A stretch of 64,000 nt of DNA from Streptomyces cinerochromogenes (GTDB taxonomy: Bacteria; Actinomycetota; Actinomycetes; Streptomycetales; Streptomycetaceae), in contig NZ_BMRM01000026.1 in NCBI RefSeq assembly GCF_014648635.1, forward strand, positions 1 to 64,000, read 5' to 3'. Positions within the stretch are counted from its first letter, which is position 1, and every line of letters starts with the position of its first letter. Shown here in pieces: positions 42,377-50,798 of this stretch. The translations under genes and the position numbers were made by a program. The notes under the pieces were generated by a model. The model ran no database searches. It saw only the letters and a program-made list of their open reading frames with translations, and had not been told where the DNA came from.

Positions 42377-45300
42377 ATGCCGGGGATGCGCCTGGACGAG
42401 CTGATCGGCAAGCTGCGCCAGGGCGGGCTCCAGCCGACCGCCGAGGACGTGGCGGACGCGCTCTGGCTGGCCCGGCGGCTCGGCGCGGCCCCGGACGGGG
42501 ACCAGGACCCCGCGGGCGCGTCCGGCACGGGCCAGGAAGGGGTGCCGGGCCGGGAAGCCGTGGCGTCGGACGGCCAGGCGCCGGGCCGGCACACGCCGGA
42601 CGGCCACCCAACGGACGACCGCGCGCCGGACGGCCCCACCGGCGCGCAGGCGTCCCGCGGGGACGTGCCCGCCCCCGCCGTCCCCCTGCACACCCCGGCG
42701 TACGCCCCGCGTCCTGGGAGCGACGGCGGCGGCCCCGCCCCGGCCGACGGCGCCGTCCCCGCCGCTTTCCCGGTCCGCGCCCCGGCCGCGGGCGCCCTGC
42801 CCGGGCTGCTCGGCCTCCAGCAGGCGCTGCGTGCCCTCGGCCGCTACCGCACCGCCTCCGTACGCGGCCAGGACGAGCGCATCGACGAGGTCGCCACCGC
42901 CGACCGGGCCGCCGCCAGCGGCATCCTGCTCCCCGTCACCCGGCCCGGCCGCCGCCGGCGCTGCGACGTCCAGCTGCTCATGGACACCGGCCCCGCCATG
43001 GCCGTCTGGGGCGAGATGGTCGAGGAACTCCGCCAGGCCTGCCAGCAGTCCGGAGCCTTCGCCTCCGTCCGGGTCCACCACCTGTACGCCGACGACACCG
43101 GCACCCCGCTCGTCGGTACGACCGCCGGTCCCGGCCGGCGCACCCGGCTGCGCCCCGCCGACGAGCTGCACGACCCCAGCGGGCGCCGGCTCACCTTCGT
43201 CATCAGCGACTGCGTGGGACCCCTGTGGCAGAACGGCACCGCGCAGCGCCTGCTGCACCGCTGGCCGCGCACCGCGCCGCTGGCCGTGGTCCAGCCGCTG
43301 CCGCCGCGGCTGTGGGGCCGTACCGCGCTGCCCGCCGAGCCCGGGCTGCTGGTCCGCACCGGCGAGACCGGCGGGCGCCTCGACTTCGTGCCCGAGGACG
43401 AGCCGTGGGAGGAGCCGCCGCCCGGTGCCCGGCCCGTGCCGGTGCTCCAGCCCACCCCGGAGGCGTTCGAGGCCTTCGCCCGGCTGCTCGCCGGCACCGG
43501 ACCGACCCGCGAGCACGCCTGGGCCGGCTACGCCCACCCCGCCGGCGCACCGGCCGCCGCCGGCCTCGCACCGCCGGCCCGCAGCGACGACGACCTGCTG
43601 CGCGCCTTCCGCGCCGGCGCCTCGCCCGGCGCGCTGCGGCTGGCCGTCTACCTCGCCGCCGCGCCCCTCACCCTGCCCGTGATGCAGCTGGTCCAGCGGG
43701 CCATGCTGCCCGACACGGGGCCCATGGAGCTGGCCGAGGTGCTGCTCGGCGGACTGCTGCGGCAACTGCCCGGCACCGGGGACCAGCCGTGCTTCGCCTA
43801 CTCGCCCCGGATGCAGGACCTGCTGCTGTCCTCCCTCGACCAGGACACCGCCGGGCTCGTCCTCAAACACTGCTCGGCCTATGTGGAACGGCACTTCGGC
43901 AAGGGCACCCGCAACTTCGCCGCCCTGGCCGCGGCCCGGCTCGCCGACCACGACCCGGCCGCCGGCACGGGGCGGCCCGCCGAGGACGGTACGGCGCGGG
44001 ACGGCACCGGCAGCGTGGAGGCCGAGCTGTTCGCCCGCATCCCCGCGCGCGTGCTGCGCTTCTACCTGCCGGACCTGGTCACCCCCGACCCGCTGACCGA
44101 GGCCGAACGGCTGCTCGCCCGGTGGCGCCAGCTGGCCGACCCGGAGCTGCTGCGCCGGGCCCGGGAACAGGCCCGCGTCGCCACGGCGGGGGCCGCCCCC
44201 GGCGCCGTACCCGACTCCACGGCCCGTGCCCGCCTGGTCCTCGGCCGTGTGCTGCGCGCCGAGGCCGGCACGGCGGGCGCACGCGCCGAGGGGCGGCGCG
44301 CCGGGCTGCTGCGGGAGGCCGAGGCCGAACTCGCCACCGCCTGTGCGACCGCCCCCGCCGACGGCCGGGAGCGGGCCGAGTCCGCGCTGGAACTGGCCGC
44401 CTGCCGACGTGAGTTGTGGCAGCTGACGGCCGACACGGACCATCTGGCCAAGGCCCTGCGCACCCTGGACGCCGACACCCCGCCCTGGCCGCGCGTCACC
44501 GCCCTGGGCCGCGCCTGGCAGACCGCGCCCGAGGAGGGCGCCGAGGAACCGGGCGAGGCCGGCGACGAGGGCGCCGTAGCGCCGGGCGGCGGTGCGGGCG
44601 GGATGGTCCGACGGCCGCGCGGGGGCCTCGGCGTGCCCGCCGACGGCGGGGACACCGCCCTGTCGGCGGCCGACGCCCGGGAGCCGGACGGCGTGCCCGG
44701 GGGCCCGGCCGGACCGGCCGGCGGCCGCGGTGGCGTGACCGGCTCCGGCGCCGCCGCGGCACGGCCCGTGCCCTGGGAAGTGGCCGCCCACCGGTCCCGG
44801 CTGCTGCTGCGCGGGCGGATCCTGCTCGATCTGCGGCGGCCCGGTGCCGCCGTGCCCGAACTGCGCGAGGGCTGCGCGGTGCTGGAGCGGGAGCGGGTGT
44901 CCGACGCCGTACGGGGGCCCGCGCTGCTCGATCTCGCGCGGGCGCTGCGCGGGGCCGGGGCCGAGGACGCGCAGACCCGGCGGGCGCTCGGCGAGGCGCT
45001 GCGTGCCGCCGGGGACGACCCCGAGCTGCTGCTGCCGTGCCTGGCCGCGCTGGCCGCGTTCCACGACGCCGCCGGGGAGACCGGGGAGGCCGACGCGGCG
45101 TACGAGCGGGCCGCGCTGCTGGCGCCCGCCGACGGGTCCCTGCGCGTCCGGCTGCTCACCGCCTGGGGCGAGTCGCTGCTGCGGCGGGCCTCCGCCGGGG
45201 ACGGCGCCGGAGTGGTGGACCGGGCCGAGTACGTGCTGCGCGAGGCGCTGACCTCGCTGCCCGCCCGGTCCGCCCACCGCGGCCGGCTCCAGGGACTGGT

Positions 45301-45844
45301 CGGCAGCGCCCTCGCCCAACGCTTCCGCCACCTCGGTTTCCTGCCCGACCTGTTCGAGAGCCGGCACCTGCTGGGCCAGGCGGTCCGCGCGGCGACCGAC
45401 GCGGCCGTACGGGCCGAGGTCTGGCTCCAGCTGGGCCGGGTGCGGCTGGAGGGCTGGTACCACGCGGGCGCCCCGGTGCTGATGGAGGCGCTCCAGGCGT
45501 ACGAGAACGCCGAGCGGGAGGCGACGGCCGCCCACGGCGGCGACCCCGGTTCGGTGACCGCCGCCCGCGCCCGGTACGGCTGCGGGGCGGTCCTGGCGCT
45601 GATGGGACGGCCCGGCGCGGCCCGTGGCGCGTTCCGGGCGGCCCGGGAGCAGTGGCAGCGGCTCGTCGGCGCGCTGCGCGAGGTCGACTGGGCCGATGTC
45701 GAGCTGGCCCGGCGGGCGGAGGCGGTCCCCCCGGGGGTGGTGGACCGGCGGTCGCTGCCGGAGCCGGCCTGGCGGGACACCGCACCGCCGTGGTGGCCGT
45801 GGACCCCGGACTGGTCCGAAGCGACCGAACTTGACCGGAGTTGA
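42377..45844 (+). CDS. SAV_2336-type N-terminal domain / vWA / TPR protein
   Basis: A 1155-residue protein. The first 40 residues ([32 protein letters not shown], in pieces) match the SAV_2336 N-terminal domain typical of these loci. A Pro/Ala-rich linker to about 150 is followed by a vWA-like domain ([23 protein letters not shown], about 195-217). Its metal-binding DxSxS reads DTGPA, so the MIDAS is degenerate. A winged-helix/STAND-like middle (about 400-600) and a long alpha-helical TPR region (about 700-1120) end the protein. In VMAP systems the vWA component is the adaptor between the MoxR ATPase and the protease. ATG 42377 lies 7 bp after the MoxR gene. Confidence 0.78.
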   Translation: MPGMRLDELIGKLRQGGLQPTAEDVADALWLARRLGAAPDGDQDPAGASGTGQEGVPGREAVASDGQAPGRHTPDGHPTDDRAPDGPTGAQASRGDVPAPAVPLHTPAYAPRPGSDGGGPAPADGAVPAAFPVRAPAAGALPGLLGLQQALRALGRYRTASVRGQDERIDEVATADRAAASGILLPVTRPGRRRRCDVQLLMDTGPAMAVWGEMVEELRQACQQSGAFASVRVHHLYADDTGTPLVGTTAGPGRRTRLRPADELHDPSGRRLTFVISDCVGPLWQNGTAQRLLHRWPRTAPLAVVQPLPPRLWGRTALPAEPGLLVRTGETGGRLDFVPEDEPWEEPPPGARPVPVLQPTPEAFEAFARLLAGTGPTREHAWAGYAHPAGAPAAAGLAPPARSDDDLLRAFRAGASPGALRLAVYLAAAPLTLPVMQLVQRAMLPDTGPMELAEVLLGGLLRQLPGTGDQPCFAYSPRMQDLLLSSLDQDTAGLVLKHCSAYVERHFGKGTRNFAALAAARLADHDPAAGTGRPAEDGTARDGTGSVEAELFARIPARVLRFYLPDLVTPDPLTEAERLLARWRQLADPELLRRAREQARVATAGAAPGAVPDSTARARLVLGRVLRAEAGTAGARAEGRRAGLLREAEAELATACATAPADGRERAESALELAACRRELWQLTADTDHLAKALRTLDADTPPWPRVTALGRAWQTAPEEGAEEPGEAGDEGAVAPGGGAGGMVRRPRGGLGVPADGGDTALSAADAREPDGVPGGPAGPAGGRGGVTGSGAAAARPVPWEVAAHRSRLLLRGRILLDLRRPGAAVPELREGCAVLERERVSDAVRGPALLDLARALRGAGAEDAQTRRALGEALRAAGDDPELLLPCLAALAAFHDAAGETGEADAAYERAALLAPADGSLRVRLLTAWGESLLRRASAGDGAGVVDRAEYVLREALTSLPARSAHRGRLQGLVGSALAQRFRHLGFLPDLFESRHLLGQAVRAATDAAVRAEVWLQLGRVRLEGWYHAGAPVLMEALQAYENAEREATAAHGGDPGSVTAARARYGCGAVLALMGRPGAARGAFRAAREQWQRLVGALREVDWADVELARRAEAVPPGVVDRRSLPEPAWRDTAPPWWPWTPDWSEATELDRS

Positions 45845-45933
45845 GCGTCCGGGGTTTCTGCTTCCGGCCTGTCGGGAAGAAGTCGGCAGCCACTGCGCTG
45901 TGCGGGGCGGGCGCACGGCAGGGAGGAGCCGAG

Positions 45934-46209
45934 GTGGGGGAGTTCAGGACACGGGTGGCCGGCCCCGGCGAGGACGTCTCGCGGGCCGTGTCGCCGCCCG
46001 ACCTCACCGACATCGACCTGCGGACACTGCGCGCCCTGGACGATCCGGCGGTGCTCGCCGCCGTCGCCGGGGTGCTCGCCGACCCGGAGGGGCTGTGCCG
46101 GGTCTGGTACACCACCGGGGACGACGACCTGGTGCCGGGCCGGCCCGGGCGTGCGTTTTCGGCCGGTCCCGCGCGGCAGCCCTTGCACGGCGAGGACACC
46201 GTGGCATGA
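45934..46209 (+). CDS. FxsA-like peptide, probable RiPP precursor
   Basis: A 91-residue protein. Residues about 20-50 (PPDLTDIDLRTLRALDDP then AVLAAVAGVL) resemble the helical leader of FxSxx-COOH precursor peptides. The end is different: there is no F-x-S-x-x terminus, and the C-terminal part carries CRVWYTTGDDDL and RAFSAGPARQPLHGEDTVA. The stop overlaps the start of the HExxH enzyme gene (ATGA), the classic arrangement of a peptide and its modifying enzyme. GGGAGGAGC precedes GTG 45934. I infer that the peptide is the hydroxylase substrate; it might instead be a scaffold. Confidence 0.65.
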   Translation: MGEFRTRVAGPGEDVSRAVSPPDLTDIDLRTLRALDDPAVLAAVAGVLADPEGLCRVWYTTGDDDLVPGRPGRAFSAGPARQPLHGEDTVA

Positions 46210-47594
46210 CCGCCGGAGCCGTGGGGCCGGTGGAGCCGGCCGGCCCCGTCGGCCCGGTCCCGCCCGGAACCCTCGACGCCCTGGCCCGCACCCGCCCGCT
46301 GCCCGCGGTCACCGCCGCCCTGGGGGCCGCCCTGCACACCCGGCGGATGCTGCTGCTGAAGTCCCTCCTGGTCCGGGTGGACGGCGCCCGCGGCACCCTG
46401 CCCGCGCCGGTACGGCGGTGCTTCGAGGACGACTGGGCGCTGCTGGAGCGGGCCGAGCGGGCCGACGCCACGGCCGTACGCGCCGTCCTCGATTATCCGA
46501 CGACCGGCGCCTGGCTGGCCGCGGCGCTCGCCGCGCCCGACGGCCCGGACCTCGCGGACGGCCTCGCCGGCCTGGGCGCGGTGGCCGTCGCCGCCGCGCT
46601 GCGCGCCGGCTGCCGGTTCACCACCACCCGGGCGCCGGCGGACGGCACCCTGGCGCTGCCCGGCATCGGGCTGCTGCGCTGCGCCCCGGGTCCGGTCGGC
46701 CTGTCCGGCCGGGCCGGGACGCTGCGGATCACCGACGGAGCCGGCCGCACCCTGCTGCTCCCGGGCCCCGCCCCCGCCGGACCCGGCACCCGGTGGACCG
46801 CCGGCCCCGCCCCGGACGGGCCGGGCACCCGGTGGACCGCCGGCCCCGCGCCCGCCGGACCCGGCACCCCGTGGACCGCCGGCTCCGCCCCGGCCTGGTC
46901 GGCGCTGCGCACCCTGCCCGGCGGCACCGCCGTACTCGACGACGTCGACCCCCACCGGGTGCCCGCGGGCGGCATCGGGCCGGCGGCGCTGCCCGCGGCC
47001 GAGCGCCCGTACGCCGACCCCGCCGCGTGGGCCGCCCGCTGGCGGGACGCCCTGGCCCTGCTGGCCGCGACGCACCCGGCCCGGGCCGCCGAGACCCTCG
47101 CGCTGGTCCGCGCCGTCGTCCCGCTCGCGCCGCCCGAGGGCACCGGACCCGTGCTCAGCGCCACCGTGCGGACCGCGCCCGGCGCTGTCCTGGCCCAGCT
47201 GCCGGCCGACCGGCGGGAGCTGGCCGAGCTGCTGGTGCACGAGACCCACCACACGAAGCTGGCCGTGCTGGACGAACTGGTCCCGCTGTGGCGGCCCGGC
47301 GGCAGCCTGCACCGGGTCGGCTGGCGGCGCGATCCCCGCCCCGTCCCCGGCGTGCTCCAGGGCGCCTACGCCCACCTGGCCCTCATGGACCTGTGGTGGC
47401 GGGCCCGCACCGGACCCGCCCGGTCCTGGCGGCGGCGCGCCGCCGAACGGTTCGAGGTGTGCCGGGAGCAGGTCGCCGAGGCCTTGTCCGTACTGGCCGA
47501 CTCCGATGAACTGACCCCGTACGGAAGGGAGTTCGTCCGGCGCATGGGCAGCCACCACGCACGCCTCCAGGTGGGCGCCCACCCGCCGGTCTGA
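46206..47594 (+). CDS. HExxH-motif peptide beta-hydroxylase-like protein
   Basis: A 462-residue protein of the HEXXH-domain family found fused to FxsB maturases or standing alone. The motif is LLVHETHHTKL, with His345, Glu346 and His349. Downstream LHRVGWRRDPRPVPGVLQGAYAHLAL is conserved in the family. Some members are reported to be alpha-ketoglutarate-dependent peptide beta-hydroxylases rather than proteases. Residues about 187-225 are a 13-residue repeat (GPAPAGPGTRWTA three times), an inserted linker. The ATG overlaps the stop of the peptide gene. The usual radical-SAM partner is missing from the window. Confidence 0.75.
   Translation: MTAGAVGPVEPAGPVGPVPPGTLDALARTRPLPAVTAALGAALHTRRMLLLKSLLVRVDGARGTLPAPVRRCFEDDWALLERAERADATAVRAVLDYPTTGAWLAAALAAPDGPDLADGLAGLGAVAVAAALRAGCRFTTTRAPADGTLALPGIGLLRCAPGPVGLSGRAGTLRITDGAGRTLLLPGPAPAGPGTRWTAGPAPDGPGTRWTAGPAPAGPGTPWTAGSAPAWSALRTLPGGTAVLDDVDPHRVPAGGIGPAALPAAERPYADPAAWAARWRDALALLAATHPARAAETLALVRAVVPLAPPEGTGPVLSATVRTAPGAVLAQLPADRRELAELLVHETHHTKLAVLDELVPLWRPGGSLHRVGWRRDPRPVPGVLQGAYAHLALMDLWWRARTGPARSWRRRAAERFEVCREQVAEALSVLADSDELTPYGREFVRRMGSHHARLQVGAHPPV
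46764..46880 (+). repeat. Three 39-bp tandem repeats in the HExxH gene
   Basis: Units start at 46764, 46803 and 46842 and encode GPAPAGPGTRWTA, GPAPDGPGTRWTA and GPAPAGPGTPWTA. The reading frame is kept, so the tract is probably a variable-length linker. Confidence 0.9.
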
Positions 47595-47677
47595 CGCTCC
47601 GTAGAGGGAGTATTGCGTTACGTTATGCGTGCGGCCGCCCACGAGAGAAGGCGGCCGCGGCGGAACAGGGAGCGGCG

Positions 47678-50600
47678 ATGGCGGAACAGCGGCGGCCGGG
47701 CGGGAACGGTACGACGGCACCCGAGCACGTGCTCGTGGTCTTCCCGGGGTACTACCGCTCGTGGGCGGCGTGGATCGCGCAGTGCCTGGAGCGGCACGGA
47801 CACCGGGCCACCCTGCAGCGCTGGGACCCGCCGCGCGAGGTGCCGCTGGAGGACTCCCTCGGCGACCTGCTGCTGGCCAGCGGACAGGTGCTGCTGGTCC
47901 TCAACGACTGGTTCTTCGAGCTGGGCCCGCGCCCGCCGGGCGAGTGGAACGACGCGCTGCGCGGCTTCGTCGCCGCCCACGCCGACCGGTTCGCCGCGGT
48001 CAACCTCACCAACCGGCCGCTGCTGCCCGCCACGGCCGTCCTCGAACCGGCCAGCCTGTGGGCCCTGAGCGAGGCGGCCGCCGAGGAACGCCTGCTGCGC
48101 CGGCTCGGCCTGGAACCGCTCGCCCGCCCCCGCGCGCTGCCCGGCCCGATCCGCTACCCGGACGAGCGCTGCGAGATCTGGGGCGAGGTGCCGCGCCGCA
48201 ACCCGCGCTTCACCGGCCGCGACGACCTGCTGGGCGAACTCCACCAGCGGCTCGCCGACGCCGAACGCGGCGCCTCCGCCTGCACCCTCGTCGGCATGTC
48301 CGGCATCGGCAAGACCCAGCTGGCCGCCGAGTACGCGCACCGCTTCAGCACCGACTACGACCTGGTGTGGTGGGTCAACAGCGACGACCGCACCATCCAG
48401 CGCGACCGCCTCGGCGAACTCGCCGTCGAACTCGGCCTGCGCATCGGCGGCGAGCCCGGCGAACGCATCCGCGCGGTCCGCAACGCGCTGCGGCGCGGGG
48501 AGCCGTACGCGAACTGGCTGCTGGTCTTCGACGGCTGGGACGACATCGACGGCGTCACCTCGCTGCTCCCGCAGGGCCCCGGGCACGTGCTGATCACCTC
48601 CCGCAACCGGGGCTGGAGTGAGCACACCGAGGTGCTGGAGATCCCCGCGTTCCTGCGCCCCGAGTCCACCGCCTACCTGATGCGCCGCGCGCCGCACATC
48701 ACCGCGCACGAGGCCGACGAGGTCGCCGCCGAGTTCGGCGACGTGCCGCTGCCGCTGGTGCAGGCCGCCTCCTGGCTCGGCGAGTCCGGCATGGAGGCCG
48801 CCGAGTACCTTCGGATGGTGCGCGAACGCCGGCTGTCCACCGTCGACGAGCCCGTCACCGGCGAGGGCTTCCCGCAGTCCTCCCTCACCTCCTGGGCCAT
48901 CCTGCTCAACCGGCTGCGCCGCTCCCAGCCGCAGGCCGTCGAGGTCCTCGGCCTGTGCACCTCCTTCGCCCCCGGACGCATCCCGCTCGGCCTCATCCGC
49001 GCCTACCCGCGCGCCGAGCTGCCCGAGGAGCTGCGCTGGATGGCCACCGACCTGCCGGCCTGGACCCGGGCCCTGGACACCCTGGTGAACTACTCGGTCC
49101 TCACCCGCGAGACCCGCGGCCCGCTCGCCGCCGAGATGGGCCCGCACCAGGAGTCGGTGCACATGCACCGGCTGGTCCACGACATCGTCTCCAAGCTGAC
49201 CAGCGACGGCAGCCACGAACTGCACCGGCGGGCGGTGCGCACCCTGCTCGCCGAGGCCGACCCCGGCAACCCCGCCGACAGCCGCAACTGGCCGCGCTAC
49301 GCCGAACTCCTGCCCCACCTCGAACCCTCCGGCGCGCTGGAGAGCCGGCAGCCGCGGGTGCAGGAGCTGGTGCTGAACTGCCTGCGGTACTGCACCCGCA
49401 GCGGCGAGTACAGCAACGGCCTGGAGCTGGCCCAGCAGGTGCGCGCGCACTGGTCCCGCTTCATGGACCCCATCGACCAGCCGATGCTCGACCTGGCCAC
49501 CCAGGAGGGCAACATGCTGCGCAACAGCGGCCGCTTCCGCGAGCTGTACGAGCTGCACCGGGGCGTGCTGCGGCAGCTGCGGGCCGCGCCCCGGCGCAAC
49601 GAGATCGGCGAACTGGTCAGCAAGAGCGCCATCGCCTCCGGCCTGCGCTCCCTGGGCCGCTACCAGGAGGCCTACGACCTCCAGCGCGAGGTCCTCGACG
49701 GCAACGAACGGCTCCTCGGCCCCGACGAGCCGCCCACCCTGGTCGCCCGGCACAACCTCGGCGTCACCCTGCGCATGCTCGGCCGGTACGCCGAGGCGCT
49801 CGACCTCGACCTGGAGACCCTGACCCGGCGCGAGAACGTACTGCGCGCCCGGCACATCAACACCCTGCACTCGGGCAACGCGGTCACCCACAGCCTGCGC
49901 CTGCTCGGCCGGTACCGGGAGGCGCTGGCCCGTCAGGAACCCGTCGTGCGGCTCCACGTGCAGGTGCTCGGCCCGCAGCATCCGCAGACCCTCGAAGCCC
50001 GCTCCCAGCTGGCCATGTGCCGGCGCCGTGAGGGCGGGCACGCGGCGGACGTCGGTCCGGGCATGGCCGGCCTGCTGGACCAGCTGATCCAGCTGCACGG
50101 CCGCGAGCACTACCGCACGCTGGCGTTCCTCACCAACTACGGCAACTACCTGCGGGAACACGGCGATCTCAGCCAGGCCCGCGACCTCATCGACGAGGCG
50201 GAGGCCGGCTACCGGAGCCTGCTCGGACCCGCGCACCCGGTGGCCACCGGGATGCTGTCCAACACCGGGCTGGTGATGCAGGCGGCCGGCGAGCGCGGCG
50301 AGGCCCTGTCCGTGTTCGAGTCCGCCCTCGCCGGCCTCGGCGCCACGCTCGGCCCCGACCATCCGTGGGTCCTGGGCTGTGCCCTCAACGCGGCCGGCGC
50401 GCGCAACTTCAACGGGCGGATCGACGACGCGGTGGACCTGAGCCGCGACACCCTGCGCCGCTCCCGCCACACCCTGGGCCACGAGCACCCGCTCACCCTG
50501 TCGTGCCAGGTCGCGCTGGCGGCGGATCTGAGGGCGGCGCACGAACAGGAGGAGGCCGGAAAGCTGGAGGAGGACGCCTTGCTGGCCCTGACCCGCACCC

Positions 50601-50680
50601 TGGGCGCCCAGCACCCGCACACGCTGTCGGCCCGGCAACGCGTGCGGCCGTACTGGGACTTCGAGGCGTACCTGGGCTGA
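47678..50680 (+). CDS. TIR-like / NB-ARC / TPR protein (FxsT type)
   Basis: A 1000-residue protein. The N-terminus (about 15-135: HVLVVFPGYYRSWAAWIAQCL, then VLLVLNDWFFELG) looks like a TIR or TIR-like domain. RNPRFTGRDDLLGELHQRL leads into an NB-ARC ATPase with P-loop GMSGIGKTQLA (about 204-214) and LLVFDGWDDI as Walker B (about 284). Residues about 560-990 are TPRs with paired helices. This is the layout of FxSxx-COOH-system TPR proteins and of bacterial STAND immune sensors. I could not identify a clear catalytic Glu for NADase activity. ATG 47678 follows AGGGAGCGGCG; the 83-bp gap before it could carry its own promoter. Confidence 0.78.
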   Translation: MAEQRRPGGNGTTAPEHVLVVFPGYYRSWAAWIAQCLERHGHRATLQRWDPPREVPLEDSLGDLLLASGQVLLVLNDWFFELGPRPPGEWNDALRGFVAAHADRFAAVNLTNRPLLPATAVLEPASLWALSEAAAEERLLRRLGLEPLARPRALPGPIRYPDERCEIWGEVPRRNPRFTGRDDLLGELHQRLADAERGASACTLVGMSGIGKTQLAAEYAHRFSTDYDLVWWVNSDDRTIQRDRLGELAVELGLRIGGEPGERIRAVRNALRRGEPYANWLLVFDGWDDIDGVTSLLPQGPGHVLITSRNRGWSEHTEVLEIPAFLRPESTAYLMRRAPHITAHEADEVAAEFGDVPLPLVQAASWLGESGMEAAEYLRMVRERRLSTVDEPVTGEGFPQSSLTSWAILLNRLRRSQPQAVEVLGLCTSFAPGRIPLGLIRAYPRAELPEELRWMATDLPAWTRALDTLVNYSVLTRETRGPLAAEMGPHQESVHMHRLVHDIVSKLTSDGSHELHRRAVRTLLAEADPGNPADSRNWPRYAELLPHLEPSGALESRQPRVQELVLNCLRYCTRSGEYSNGLELAQQVRAHWSRFMDPIDQPMLDLATQEGNMLRNSGRFRELYELHRGVLRQLRAAPRRNEIGELVSKSAIASGLRSLGRYQEAYDLQREVLDGNERLLGPDEPPTLVARHNLGVTLRMLGRYAEALDLDLETLTRRENVLRARHINTLHSGNAVTHSLRLLGRYREALARQEPVVRLHVQVLGPQHPQTLEARSQLAMCRRREGGHAADVGPGMAGLLDQLIQLHGREHYRTLAFLTNYGNYLREHGDLSQARDLIDEAEAGYRSLLGPAHPVATGMLSNTGLVMQAAGERGEALSVFESALAGLGATLGPDHPWVLGCALNAAGARNFNGRIDDAVDLSRDTLRRSRHTLGHEHPLTLSCQVALAADLRAAHEQEEAGKLEEDALLALTRTLGAQHPHTLSARQRVRPYWDFEAYLG

Positions 50681-50735
50681 GGCGGGAGTGCGGGCGCCGC
50701 TCGCCGTCCTCCCTCGCCCCCCATGAGCAGGCGAA

Positions 50736-50772
50736 AGGCCCGGTACCGAGTCGGAACTCGGTACCGGGCCCT
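50736..50772. terminator. Terminator between the conflict operon and kgd
   Basis: A 14-bp perfect stem (GGCCCGGTACCGAG and its complement), loop TCGGAA, between two convergent genes. It probably serves both directions. Confidence 0.85.
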
Positions 50773-50798
50773 GTGTCTTCGACTGACCGCCGGGGGCC

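Noticed and set aside
42314-45916. A 1200-residue open frame on the minus strand opposite the vWA gene.
   Set aside because: The plus-strand frame has clear domains and normal Streptomyces third-position GC, while this frame is low-complexity Gly/Arg/Gln with no motif. It is a shadow of high-GC coding DNA.
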